64,000 nucleotides of DNA from Diprion similis (lineage: Eukaryota > Arthropoda > Insecta > Hymenoptera > Diprionidae): positions 15,796,501 through 15,860,500 of the forward strand of contig NC_060107.1 in the NCBI RefSeq assembly GCF_021155765.1, written 5' to 3'. The notes below the pieces were generated by a model. It was not told where the DNA came from. It saw nothing but the letters and a program-made list of their open reading frames with translations, and ran no database searches. Made by a program: the position numbers and the translations under genes. Positions 39,001 through 51,175 of the stretch are shown in pieces; the first letter of the stretch is position 1, and the number at the start of each line of letters is the position of its first letter.

Positions 39001-39900
39001 AAGTCTAATTCACGGTAAGACTCGATTAAATCTCTAGGAACAACTTATGGTTAAATTTTTTTCGAGCTTCTTTATTTGATAAAAATCTGGATACTCCCGA
39101 GTTGTGTGCTATCCGATTATTTCTGACCAAGTCGACAAGACTAAAAATCAGATCAAATTCACCAGAACCCATATTTTTCAGAATTTCATTTTGTATCACT
39201 ATAATGGGCGTTTTTTCCTTTACTAGGATATCTAGTGGCGGTATTTTTTTCCTTTTATTGCCTATGCAAAGTTTAAAAAAAATAATTTTGAGAAGTTCTC
39301 TATCCAGGAATAACTTCACATTCACGCCATCATTGCAGTGCTGAATTCTGCAGCAAAGTCCTATGAACGAGTGATGAGTACCTATATGTAGTTGAAAAAT
39401 ACTGCTCGCTGTAAAGTTCTGTTTTAACAGAAACTACCGAGGCATAAAAGGCATTGGTTTGAAAAAAATTCACCAACTTGAACGGGAAAAAATAATCCGA
39501 TTTTAATTAACCTTGCATTCTTCTACAGCAGAAACGATCTGACGTCGAAAGTACTACATAATTTAACAAGAATGTCATAAAGATGATTGACTTCTGGAAA
39601 ACAATCGTATTACAGTCAAATAATCACTGAATTTCGAAATTTCTTACAGCTGCCGAATTCTCTTCAGTCATCATGGCTACGGGCTTTTTCTTTGACAATA
39701 CACCATCTGTTGGTAATAAACAGCCCATACTAATTGCTCATGGCCATCGTATTTAATAATGAAACTAGTGTTTCATCGCATATTTTAAGCTGCAACAACT
39801 TATCATTTAAAATAGAAATCCAGTAGCTTGTGCAATGTTTTCTGGGACTTGATGGTCGCCAAATTTACGATAAAAAACGATCAGTTGTAAACCCACAGCA
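36011..39900. other. Intergenic stretch rich in transposon scraps
   Basis: No gene can be supported. Three places look like ends of old DNA transposons: CAGGGCCGGCTTGAC at 36698 (hAT-like terminus), ACAGGGTGTCCCGTT near 37326, and CAGTGGCGTAGCATGG near 38443. None has a recognisable partner end. Diverged AT-rich repeat sequence lies at about 38880-39010. The open frames here (up to 149 codons at 38319-38768) have no family resemblance and no splice context. Confidence 0.5.
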
Positions 39901-39920
39901 TATACTACTAGCTTACCGAT

Positions 39921-40091
39921 GTACAGAAGGTGTGAGGGATGAGCAAGGGAGAAAGATATATGCCCCATATAACCTGTCTTTTTCGCTCTACATTTGATTG
40001 GTCGAATGCTACCTCTAAGCCAATCAAATGCAGAGTGAGAGAGACGAAATATCTCGAGTATATATGCGTTCTCTCACACTTCGGATGCACA
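39921..40091. repeat. Foldback (inverted-repeat) element upstream of TANGO6
   Basis: Two arms of roughly 70 bases are imperfect reverse complements. The core is best conserved: CTCTACATTTGATTGG at 39986-40001 against CCAATCAAATGCAGAG at 40020-40035, with an 18-base loop. The outer parts (GAAGGTGTGAGGG at the left, complement CGAAGTGTGAGAG at the right) still match. It ends about 130 bases before the TANGO6 start codon and carries inverted CCAAT boxes, so it may form part of that promoter. Confidence 0.7.
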
Positions 40092-40219
40092 AATGTTAGT
40101 CGTCAATGTTGCCTGTCGGTAGGCAACCAGCTCGCACCGTGTGGATGCATGCTACGTAGAACGCATACATTCTGCGTGCGATTATACCATTGCTAGAGCA
40201 AGATACATAATGTCATGCT

Positions 40220-43200
40220 ATGGATTGTTTTGAAGGCCTCTCGATTTTGACATCTAATGAAAAACGAAGTAAGTTACAATGCAGATGAAATAATTCTATG
40301 CCATTTGAGATATTCACGAGTTGTTGACGTAATCTATTTCAGAATTACCTTATTATCTTGAGAACGATTTCAAAATAACCTCTAAAAAAAACTTAACTGA
40401 AGTATTGAATAAGTGACTATTATTCATCGACAATCACAACGGCATCACTGTTTGTAGGTAGCGATGTTGGTTTTGATACTATGCTGGACCACATCCTACA
40501 CGGGATTTATCACCTTGTGCCTCATGAAGTTGAATGCGATATCAAGAAAACCAGCAAAGATGAAAACAATCCGAGGTATATAGTTTTAGTGAATTGAACA
40601 GTTTCAATAACTTTATAGCATGACTGAGTCAATGTTTATGTCTGCAATGTATATCCTCTTTCTTAAAATCCTTAAACGATTGTTACACTCAATCGACTAA
40701 AGAGCTAAGCTCAATGTTGAACTAATGAAAAGATACTTGATGTAGAAACTGATCAAACTTTGCCAAAACTTGCTTGCATGGTCAGCAGATGGTGAAACTT
40801 AGCAAGTTTTGGTAGATTCTAATCATTACTACTGTTAAATACCATTCTTTGACATTGAAATTGTTCAATAGCGAGAAAAATTTTCATTTTATCGTTCCAA
40901 TCTGAAGAATAATCTGAAAACGTGCCGTTACGGTAATTTACTCAAGTATAACACTGCTTTGAGGGCATGTAACAATCCTACCTTTAACGACTGAGTCATT
41001 TTTGATTTATAGACATTTTTTAGGTAGTAGTAAGGAAGCATTAACACTAACTGTAGTAAGCCCGGGCGAATGACTACTCTCACTACAGTAAGAGTAATAA
41101 GTTGTGTTAAGGAATGAAACGATATGTCACAGTAATATTTTTACTTCAAAATGTTACCGCGATTTATCATTTCTTTCCTAAATATTTCCAGGTTCCTTGA
41201 AAGCCCCTCAACCGTGGAAATTATTACCTAACAATGGATAAAACACAAGATTGACTCGGTCGGTAAGGTACGATTGTATTTTTTTATAAACTCAACACTT
41301 CCATTCTGAACTTATTGAATTTCCTTGAATAAAAAACCCCTAAATTTCATGCAAACCAGCTTGTAGCCTGATTTATGTATTTTTTCTCACTACAGGGAAG
41401 CATTCCTCAAGGCTATTTTATATTTCCTGAATGAAATTCGAAATACCAAATATCTCAATGGGGATACCCCCCTTGGTGTGAATCAATTAAATTCACTTAA
41501 ATGTGGGATTGAGATTGCAATTTCCATGATGATACCTTGCCTTCTACCAGGGGTTGGCGTAGGCATACAATACATGTGCCCTAGAGCAGCCCAGCTACCT
41601 GCAGAACAGCTGACAGATTTTCAGGTATCTCATTTTCATTCTGCGCAAAGAATATACAATTTTATTTCACCCTTCTCCCTCATAGGACCACTGTTCATTT
41701 TTGCCAAGATGTTGTATTTCATAATGCTCAACAAGCCTATATTTCATTTAATTACAGAAATACGAGCGATTGTCAAATGTTGTAAAAACAATATTGAACT
41801 GTTTTGATGAATCTGCAATGCGACCCGCAGTCTTACCGCAAATTGGGTCACTTCTGGCTGCCTTGATACAGCTGTCAAGTGTACCATTGACGAAACCCTG
41901 CAGCGAGAGTGGAAATGGCTCAGGGAGCACATTTCGCATGTCGGCAGATATTTACAATCAATTGAAAAGAGAGCAAGAACAATTTAGAGTAAGCCTTCTT
42001 TCATTCATTGACAAATTGCCGCAGTCCATCATTATCAAAGAGTTGATGATCATTTTTGGAGTTCAACGTGCTCCGCGGTGGTTGCGTAGAGAAACTCAAC
42101 GACTTCTCATCAGCAGAATAATGAAGCCTAACGGTATCACATCTTTAGTGCTGTCAATGTGTGACGATAGCTTGGATTCAGGAGCTCATTGGGCAAAGCT
42201 CGATGTCATTGCAAAATTGATTGCCACTCCTCAAGGCTCTGATCCAGACATTTACTACAATTCCATATGTTCCCAGGTTAGTTAGTTAATCCTTCAGTTT
42301 TGGAAGTCTACTAAATTCCCTGGTGATAAAATTTCTTAGAACTATACCATGTTTCTGAACACTACTGAGAAAAATTCTGTATTACTTTTGGCAAAGTCTA
42401 AATCATTTAGATAGAGCATCTGAGGGATATTAAAAAATTCTAGACAGTTTTTATAAAGCAATTCTGAAAAATTTGGAGTTTCCGTCTTTTTGACTATTTC
42501 AGACCAAGTGAAGTCAGAGGTGTAAATCGGTCCAATGTCGAGAGAAAACTCATATTTTTTGTTGTGAAAGACTGGGGACAAGGGATGGATCTCTGAAAGA
42601 AATTAGAAATTTTTAGGAAACAGTCGAAGTGAATTTTTCTGAGATAAAGGTGAAAAAATATATTCCATCGAGATTTTTACTAGGGAATTCTTTTTAGAAA
42701 TATGAAGCTGGTTGAATTTTGGAAAACACCAAATAATTACTGAATCTGAAAATTTTTCACAGCTGCTGAATCTTCTTGAATCCAAAGGAAAAGATTCGTT
42801 GATAGTAACAAGTTTGTGCATAAACGCACTGTACGAGAAAAATCCAACAGTTTTTACTAAACAAATTCTCAATCCGATTATGGAACCTCTGCTGGTGACA
42901 ACTGGGAAATCTGAGGTAATGGAGGTACTGAGAACTGAGATTGAAGTTACAAAGTGTGTGGAAAATCTTTCAAAATGTTTCATCTCGAATGGAGCTGAAT
43001 TTAAATGCCTACCAAGCAAACTTCTCTCTGTAATTGCCGTTCCGTTGTTTCGCCTTTACACTAAAGCACATCGCACTGTTTACTTGCATCGAAAGAACTT
43101 GGAGCAATTAATGCTTCTGCTCTTGCATGAGGAATCAATGCAAACGGATCTTTTCTCCATATTTCTTGTACAGCACAGATCAAATCATGACGAGCATGAT

Positions 43201-44901
43201 TTTGGTAATAATTTGACTTTCCAATTTGGTCCTAACAGCGAATTTGAAGTAACGAATCAAGTTGAATATATTGGTTGTGACGAATTTGGTGATTGCCTTT
43301 TGCACTTAGTACAGAATGACAAAATATTGTCGTATAATTTATTCTGCTATTTGTTGGAATCACTATCAAGTTTGAATGAAAATTGTCATTGCCAAGATGA
43401 CGATATTGCGCACAACATGGAAGTAAAATTGGTGTATGCAAAGCTGTTATCCGTTCTTGCTGATACTCATGCAATTCAAGAAGCATACATTAGAGATCCA
43501 GAGCATATTCTATCGTTTGTAATATCATTGGTCGAAGACAAGTCAGCAAGTGATAAGGAAAATGGAAATGAAATTGGCACAGAATTTGACGTTTTGTACA
43601 TCAGTCTAATGCTTGTAAAATTCATCCTTGAGAATAAACGAAAATCCATAGATTGGAAGCCATTTGACAAATTGGCGAGTTCTTTAGACAAATTAAAAAC
43701 CTGTAACATAACAACTGAACTCTCCACGCTGGTCAAAGAAGTGACGAACCATATAAAAACAAAGGGTGCATTGACCCGACCTCGCTACCAAGATTTATCA
43801 GTATCAAACGAAGAGGTGACTGAGTTCGATAAAGCTATTCGAGACCTTGCTGATCCTCTGTTGCCAGTCCGTGCGCATGGTTTGATGTTGCTGACGAAGC
43901 TTGTTGAACGTTCAGACCGCAATGTAATTGCCCAGAAGGATATTGTCTTATACCTTTTTCAAGTAAGTCTAGCAAATTCGTAGTGAAATTCTAGATGAGA
44001 GCAAAAATTTCATCTCAAATATCTTTTATTTGTAACAGGAAAATTTAAAACATGAAGATTCATTCATATACTTGAGCGCCATCAATGGACTCGCGACGCT
44101 AGCCTCCGTTTATCCTGAAAAAGTAATCGAAGTGCTGGTGCACGAATTTATCGACATAACATCTGCCAGTAAAGAGTGCACAATTTCACCCGATAATCGG
44201 GCTAAGATTGGGGAGATCTTAGTCAAAGTGACAAGATCCCTTGGTAAGTAGAATACTTCTGTAATGGAAGTTTCGTTATTTTGTGATTAAAAAAAGTCTG
44301 GAGTTACGTTTATGCGAAATTTGAATTTGAATATGCAGGTGAATTGGCACCTGCTTATAAAAACATATTGATCAATGGATTTCTATGCGGTACACGCGAC
44401 GTTGATCCTCTGGTGAGAACCTCCAGTTTATCCTGTCTGGGAGAACTTTGTAAAGTGTTGGGATACCGTTTAGGAAATATAATCGTTGAGGTACGTTTAT
44501 CATAATTTATACTCACAATTAGACATTCAGTTGACTGGAAAACTATGTTTCTTCAAGTATCTTATTATTTTGTTTTGAAAACATACTTGTACATGTATTT
44601 ACAGGTGATATTCTGCATCGGGTGTATAATAAAAACTGACAAAATAGCGGAATGCCGTAGAGCCGGTGTTATGGTGACTACATTATTGCTACAAGGCCTC
44701 GGAAAAGCTGCGCTAATCAGTCTCGGAAGCGATTTAGTTCCGCTCTATCGAGCTCTGTTGAGTTTACAACGTGATGAAGATCAGGTACTACGTCTTCACG
44801 CGCAACTCGCTCTTAACGAATTAGACGATATCGTGCGAGACTTTCTTTTCTCAAAGCCCAAGCTTGAGAAAAGCATATTTGTGTTGGAACCAACAGTATG
44901 A
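40220..44901 (+). CDS. Tango6: TANGO6 (transport and Golgi organisation 6; Rtp1-like)
   Basis: Complete gene. The eight exons, 40220-40268, 40458-40575, 41396-41624, 41758-42276, 42763-43962, 44039-44243, 44339-44490 and 44605-44901, join in phase to 922 residues, against about 1,090 in human TANGO6. The protein is an all-helical, ARM/HEAT-like repeat protein. The C-terminus carries the Rtp1-type signature: DPLLPVRAHGLMLLTKLVE, DVDPLVRTSSLSCLGELC, AQLALNELDDIVRDFLF and KLEKSIFVLEP. Yeast Rtp1 helps import and assemble RNA polymerase II, and fly Tango6 was found in a secretion and Golgi organisation screen; the exact role is inferred. The first exon is short (MDCFEGLSIL onwards); the ATG at 40220 is chosen because the frame and donor fit, although an upstream ATG at 40210 opens a tiny overlapping frame. 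The N-terminal two exons are the least certain. Confidence 0.92.
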
Positions 44902-45111
44902 CGACAAGAAGAATCACACACACCAAACCGAATTCCAAAACCTCTATATTGAACAAAAATAATGATCTTATCGATCTGAATGACATTCCACTCTTGGTGA
45001 AACACTTTCCCTGAAACTGGGAATGAGTAAGCAATGAACGAATGTGAATTTTGTACATATATATGTCGAACGAAAGAAAGTGACGTTATTAACTTCAGAT
45101 TGGAAATCGTG
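44902..45111. terminator. Shared 3' flank of TANGO6 and RAB3GAP1
   Basis: Only 210 bases separate the two stop codons of these convergent genes. No AATAAA is present between them on the plus strand; the first lies at 45350-45355, beyond the last RAB3GAP1 exon. On the minus strand only the variant AATATA (complement of 44944-44949) is seen. The two 3'UTRs therefore probably overlap as antisense sequence. Confidence 0.5.
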
Positions 45112-48100
45112 TTAAAAAAAGATCGTGTCTTCGGAGAAAAGCCCAGCCAATCGTAAGTGGTCGCGTTTCAAGGAGGCGTACAGACGCTGTGGATGAGGAG
45201 TTGATGTTCCTGAGGGACGAGGAGCGATAGCCCGTAGTATGAACTCTTTGCAAAACGGTGCTGGAAATTTCCCCCCATTTCCACTATCTCGAGGTGAATC
45301 TGCATCAGAATTATTCTTGACAGATGTCATCATGTGCGCTGCCTGTAAGAATAAAATATTTTCGTCCATGGTAAACAACTGGTACTATTTTTTCATTTTA
45401 AGGATGACGATTTTGGGTCGTAGCGTCTGAATTAAAAGTTAGGAAAAGAGAAAAAAAGGAAATAATTCCGGCAATGTTTTTTCCTCCAATGATAATGAAC
45501 ACAAATGGAAAAGCGTTCTTAATATGTTATACAAATGAATCTGAACAAATTCGAATAACCCAAGCTAGAATGTGAACAATCTGAAGAAAGGTTTTATAAT
45601 TGAAATATTCTGAAAGATTAAACTTTGGCGTCTTTTTCATCTTATTCTAATGTTTTGGGCTCATTTTGCCCGCTGATGATATCTCCACAAATTGTCTAGA
45701 AAATTTTCAAGAGATTAAAGATAAGTATTTGTAAATTTTTCTTCAGACAGTCTCTCTCGAGATCTATATGAACAAAATAAGCTCAAAAACATTGGAATCA
45801 GATCAGAATCATTGGATTTCAATTATTTTGAACGTTTCAATGACAAAAACTTTTCTCAGATTTTGGATATGTTAGTTCGTGTTATTCAGAATCACTTTTA
45901 TAGGTATATCAGTTGCCTATTCGTGTTCACTATCATTGGCACATAAAACACATTCGGAAATTTTGTAACGCTTTTTTGTTGTTACCCTAACTTTGATTCA
46001 GACCTGTCCAGTCATTCTGAAACCCATTTGATCCCATAGTACCTTCTGAGCTTCGTTGAACATTGACGTTATTCGAGTTCTGACATATTCCTCTGATGTA
46101 TCAGGAACTGGAACTTCTTTCTCGCGCATTAATTGCACCAAAAACCCGGTAAACTCTTTCGTTTGCTTTGGACCACCTAGCTTACGCTGCAGTGAATTAG
46201 CCTGTGCCACCAAAGCTTCGATGCCTTCGATATCATGTGCGATTTCCTGAAAAATAATTCCAAGAATTTGTCAGGTGAGTAACAAGTGTTGAAAAACAAG
46301 CGAAACTGAAACAAACCTCGTATGATTTTATTTTTTGATGAATCGGCTTTGTGGCATACTGCAGCTTGTTCAAAATACTCTGTACAACATCTGGAAGATT
46401 GCTCAAGGCTTCTTGTTTCTGAGAGTTTAGCGTGCTTAATCCTGCCTGCATAAGAACTGGCAGCAACAATTGGGCGATCTGTCCAAGGCGTTGGGATGTC
46501 AAATAATGTATTGCTTTCTCTGCTTCGCGAGTATCGTCAAACAAACGTTTTTGGCGATGGGCAGGCACCGGCTGTGATGATGCCCAAGAGTTTGACCAAG
46601 GGTTGTTTGGAATCATCATTCGGGGTGATAAATGGCCTGGAACACAGAAGATTCCTTATGGCTATACATGGATGAATACGTCGACATACAAAACATCCAA
46701 ACATGGCATCTGGTGCTACGCTAAACGAACCATAGTTAATTTTAAAAGTTTTTTTTCTGCCAGACATTGTACTAATCGTCGACTCACAACAATGTAGCTA
46801 AACAGAAGTCTAACCACTTGCACGAAGTCTTCTATCGCTTAATATTCGTTTGTGTTCATTGCAACCCAAATTGAACCTATCAGCTTATTGCACAGTGTGA
46901 CACCGTATTGCTCTTGCTACGCCATTACTTTAGGTTCCGTATTTTGTTCAATTCTGTTACGAAGGAAAGAGAAATAGACAATACATAAAAACCGGATAAA
47001 ATTGACTGTTAATGAAAAAAAAAACTTGTATAGATACCAACCATTTTTTTGTCCCCACTCGTCGAGACCCTCTTCTTCGATCCAATCACGAGGAGAGTAC
47101 CAACGAATAAAATCTTCCAACACAGCGCCCGGATTTGCAGCCTTGAATCAATGAAGAATGTAAGGTATGTGATGGATGAATTTGAATTTGGTAAGAATTA
47201 TTTCTATTACATAGTAGATGTTGTTCAATTTGATTTCTCCATTACCTCCATTTCTCCAGTTTTTTCATAAGGTTTTTCCATTTTCTTAACTTTGAATCAG
47301 ACAATACAACGCATTCATAACATAAAATATTACCTTGAAAGATTCCATGTCGGACAAAAGAGAAGCGCTCATGAGTCTCGCCCTCATTTCTGAGGCACGT
47401 TGGTCCGTACCAAGCTGCATCATAACTTCCGCATCCTCTTCCAATTGATCTTCTGTTTTTGGAACTGGTTCCTGTGTTACGGGAAGATAAAGAGATCCCC
47501 CAGTTTTTAAGAGCTTTAGGACGGGATGCTTCGCTAGGCGACCTGTTGGTCTGTTCCATAAAGAGTGCTTCACTTTTCGCTGTGCTTTTGTCGCTGTGTC
47601 ATCGTTCTCAGTTGGATCTTCGTTCGTACATTCGAAAAATTCTTCATCTGAATCTAAAATACGAAGGTATCAAATGCCTGTCGTTATATGTCTGATCCTA
47701 TTTTATGGCAATATGACGACTGTAGTGGTCGTTTATAACAAAGTTGCCAAATATCGTAATACAGAAAACGTCGTGCTGCTCGACCTTCATTTTTTGAAAT
47801 TCAGTCAATGTGCAGTGAAAGAAGCAAAAGGGAAAAAAAAGCTTTAACAATTAACAACAATGACTATGGCAGTTAATGTAATATATTTAACCCGAGTACT
47901 GTACACCTCTTGTGTGTAAGACTGGTGTCACAGCGGGGTCACTGGAGACCCCACATCAAAAATCATTTCATTATATATTCGGAGATGTCGATTCAAATAA
48001 ATTGAAAAAAATCTGGGATACTCTTTAACAACTATATTTGAAGACAAATTAGTCGTCTTTAGCAAAATAAAATTTTGAATATGAAAAACAATTCATAAAA

Positions 48101-48956
48101 CAACGAAATACTGGAAAATAGATCACTCTAATGAAAAAATTATAACTCACTGAGTTTCTAATATTTTGAGCTGAGAATTCAACGAGTAACTCTCAAGCAT
48201 AGAAATAAAAAAAAAAAAATATACAGATACTGTGCGATGAAGTGGAACTTTCGGAAAAAAAATCCAACCAACGGTTTTTTTGATATTTCATCATTAATTT
48301 TGGATGGAATTAAATTATTTAGGATGTTTTTCATATGGAATGTACGGTGAAGATGCCGTGGGGTCATTTTGACATGAGAAAACTGTACAATACAAAATAT
48401 CGAAGAGACCAAAAAAATGGTTAAAAATCGTGATTAAGTAATGAAAATTTTTTTTTTACTGAATTTAAGGGTCCCAAATTCAAGATTTCGCTTCCAATTC
48501 AATGAGAAAGGACTGCCGAAAAATTTGTACACTTATAAATGTTCTTTAGAGAGTTAATAAACCCGGAAAAAAATGGTGGACAAGCAACAAAATAACATTA
48601 CCAGAATCGGGATCGTCGATGTCCATACTTTGAGGTTTGTACACAGATTCTTCGTTCACTTTTTTCCGCTCAATGCAACAGTTCAGCATCTGTCAACATA
48701 AAAATCAGATTCAGACACGCTCAAAACGTAATTATTTACCATTGAACGATTTCTCAGTATTTTCCGCTCTTTTATTGAAAAGTGAATTTTTTTTTTTTTA
48801 CATGAATAATTTTCAAGAATATAGTCATGGGAACCAAATTCACCCCTTTTATTTCCCTTTCTTTAATGCAGCATAAATCAAAAAATGATTGTAGATACCT
48901 GAAGTTTTTGATGCAACAAACACGTGCGGACCGAGTCAGGAAAGCCAGATCCGATT
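45112..48956 (-). CDS. RAB3GAP1: Rab3 GTPase-activating protein catalytic subunit (3' part)
   Basis: Seven exons in transcript order, 48956-48899, 48689-48602, 47653-47334, 47141-47042, 46636-46317, 46246-46004 and 45342-45112, join in phase to about 452 residues and TAA. Family landmarks run in order: CLLHQKLQ then MLNCCIERKK, DSDEEFFECTNED, LYLPVTQEPVPKTEDQLEE, SASLLSDMESFKAANPG, LEDFIRWYSPRDW, GHLSPRMMIPNNPW, RQKRLFDDTREAEKA, and the C-terminal block FCKEFILRAIAPRP to LRLAGLFSEDTIFF. With RAB3GAP2 it acts as GAP for Rab3 and as exchange factor for Rab18, in exocytosis, ER and autophagy; that is family knowledge. The N-terminal half is not found in the window. The penultimate exon's donor is supplied by a transposon end. 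Identification is secure. Confidence 0.95.
45425..46003. mobile_element. TIR element filling the last intron of RAB3GAP1
   Basis: The element is 579 bp. Its left end reads GTCTGAATTAAAAGTTAGG and the reverse complement of its right end reads GTCTGAATCAAAGTTAGGG. A second inverted pair lies further in (CCAATGATAATGAACACAAA at the left; complement CCAATGATAGTGAACACGAA at the right). Its terminal GT on the minus strand (46003-46002) is exactly the splice donor of RAB3GAP1, and its other end stops about 80 bases before the acceptor. It has no coding frame. A diverged relative lies at 58260-58729. I see no clear target duplication. Confidence 0.72.
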
Positions 48957-50889
48957 CTGCAAAAGGCGTGACAGGATAAATAAAAAAATAATCATTCATC
49001 GCGTGAGTAAGAAATTACGTAATAGACAGAATTGCGAGAGACTCAATTAAATAAAATGAAACATAATATTCGACGTTATTTATCGTGAAAAATTTCGAAA
49101 CAAACTTTTTGAAGGTAAAAATCGTCGCGGTTACACAACAGTCGAATTTTCATCCCTGTTAAATTCAATAATCGTGATTACTCTAAAGAATTAATGTCTT
49201 CTATTCCTTTTTGTTTCGTGCTTAGTAACATTCAACAGTCTTGCAATAGCCCATAAAGTGTTTTACGAGATTTGCCAATTGGATTCAGAGACAGCCCTGC
49301 TGGCCGAAGTTTTACTTTTTACGTGCCGAAAGATTTGCTAATGCCTATACTATTTCCATCCGAATAATGATTTCATCAATTTTACTGCCGCAGTGTGATC
49401 GGCGACCAGCTTTTGTGCTGAATACCAATAGAAGTGAAAAATTATCTCTGAAATCAAATGCCAGAATGTTCAGAAGAGGAACAGGAATGCACAAGAAAAT
49501 TGCTCAGGGGTAAAAAAAGAGACAAATGGAAAGAGGGCGGGTCAATCCTACTCATAAATTATAAAGCTCAAATATTGTCACTTAAATTTATGCAGAACTT
49601 TGGCGATTCCACGTTCAACGTAGCGATACTGCTGCCATGCGATTTACTGTTAATAATCTTCGTTTTCTTACTTTAGAACGTCGATTGATCACATCTGGGA
49701 ATTTTTATTTTCTTGAATCCAATTTAGCGTCCAAAGACTTTCATGACGTTTTTTTTAACAAAACATAAACTTTACAAGGTTGGTAAGAATATACCGAAAA
49801 CCTTGCCTGATATGATTCATAGAAAATTATACGTTTTCGTCCTCACATTGAGACGTTTTGTCTACAAGTTATAATTTTTTAAATACTTTTACTCGAAGAA
49901 AAATAGAGAACTTTTAAGACCCTTGAGAGACGCAAAAATCTGTGATAAACGTTTTATGTTGGGATCAAAAGTACTAGGAATATAATGTTGCATAGAATGA
50001 TCAGCTAATCGGTTCAAGATCTTTGTTTAGTTACGATGACTTGAAAAAGAGTGAAACACAGAATTAAGAACGACTTTTATTCATAAATACGACGATGACA
50101 TCTTCTGATATTTTGGACTAAAATCCAAATCTGGACGAGAATTGAAGATTGTAACGTTAAAATAAAAATCGTTATTTTTGTCCTCAGGATAGTGATTGTC
50201 GAATTTTGTTGCTCCCATGGGGTAAAATATCTCAAAATGTATGTTAAAAAATGTAACCGAAACCGGAACCCTACCTCGATTTCAAGTTTTGTTCCAAAGC
50301 CATTGAATTTTCTGATTCGAGCAACATGGGATGACTTAGAAAAAAAAAAATCTCACCACACGGCTGCATCGATGTGAATGTAATCCTAGAAGCTTTGTAG
50401 AGAATGAAATGTAAATGTTCAGTAAACAAACCGTTACAAAGTGATAAGCCTCGGCTCTAAAGTCAATTCCACCTAAAGATTCATCTTTAAACGATTGTAG
50501 TGACTAAGCTATCATCTCAATAACAAGGAATGCAATGACTGTCTTGACAAAGACAGTTTTATACAAAATTTAAATCTCTACAATATTCTCCAAGGATGAC
50601 GTCCGTATTGATTATTAAACAGGGTCAAGTGGTGACAATTTTAAAAACCAATGATACATTCCTATTGTTATTCGCATGAGAAAACTTCCAGTTCCAAGAA
50701 GTGACCTTTTGAAATTGGATTCAAAATATCTGCATCCTTCCGCGAGGATTTTTCTGACTTTGTTTTTTTTTTGTTTTTTTTTTTTGTTGTTCGAGGCTAG
50801 AAAAAAATTCCTGCTTCGAAATGAAACACCTTAGTGCTCGTCTCGTGCATCTCCTCCCCCCTCCTCCTCCTCCTGAACAAGCAACAGGT

Positions 50890-51175
50890 GGGCGATGACC
50901 CCACGGTTAGCCGGAGGCTAACTTGCCCCATGCGTTCGTCCGGCTATGGACGAAGGTAGATGCACACTGAGTACGGGAAAACTTGTCTTCGGCTTTACCT
51001 CTGCCTATGCCTAGAATTTGCCCTACCGCGATCAGTCTTGAGTCGAGCTCAGCGTTCGGACGCCAAGCAAGCAGGTTCTTGCAGTCGTCCGGCGAACGCA
51101 AAACTCACAACGACGCGCTATCTCGACTTTGCGAACGAAATAACGGTACTGATCCACACCATCGGTCAGGGCTAA
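50890..51175. other. GC-rich island with three stem-loops
   Basis: The island contains perfect or near-perfect hairpins: GTTAGCC 50906-50912 with GGCTAAC 50916-50922; TTCGTCC 50935-50941 with GGACGAA 50948-50954; GCGTTCGGACG 51052-51062 with CGTCCGGCGAACGC 51086-51099, the latter enclosing GCAAG/CTTGC (51067-51082). Short frames on both strands match no family. It could be a structured RNA, an untranslated first exon, or a decayed element; I do not recognise it. Confidence 0.4.

Noticed and set aside
39026-39325. 99-codon minus-strand frame that looks somewhat protein-like
   Set aside because: Lies next to old repeat sequence, and a comparable frame is open on the other strand. No family resemblance and no splice sites supporting an exon.
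49240-49340. Minus-strand run reading AGLSLNPIGKSRKTLYGLL considered as a RAB3GAP1 exon
   Set aside because: Closed by stops on both sides, no matching splice sites, and no similarity to RAB3GAP1.
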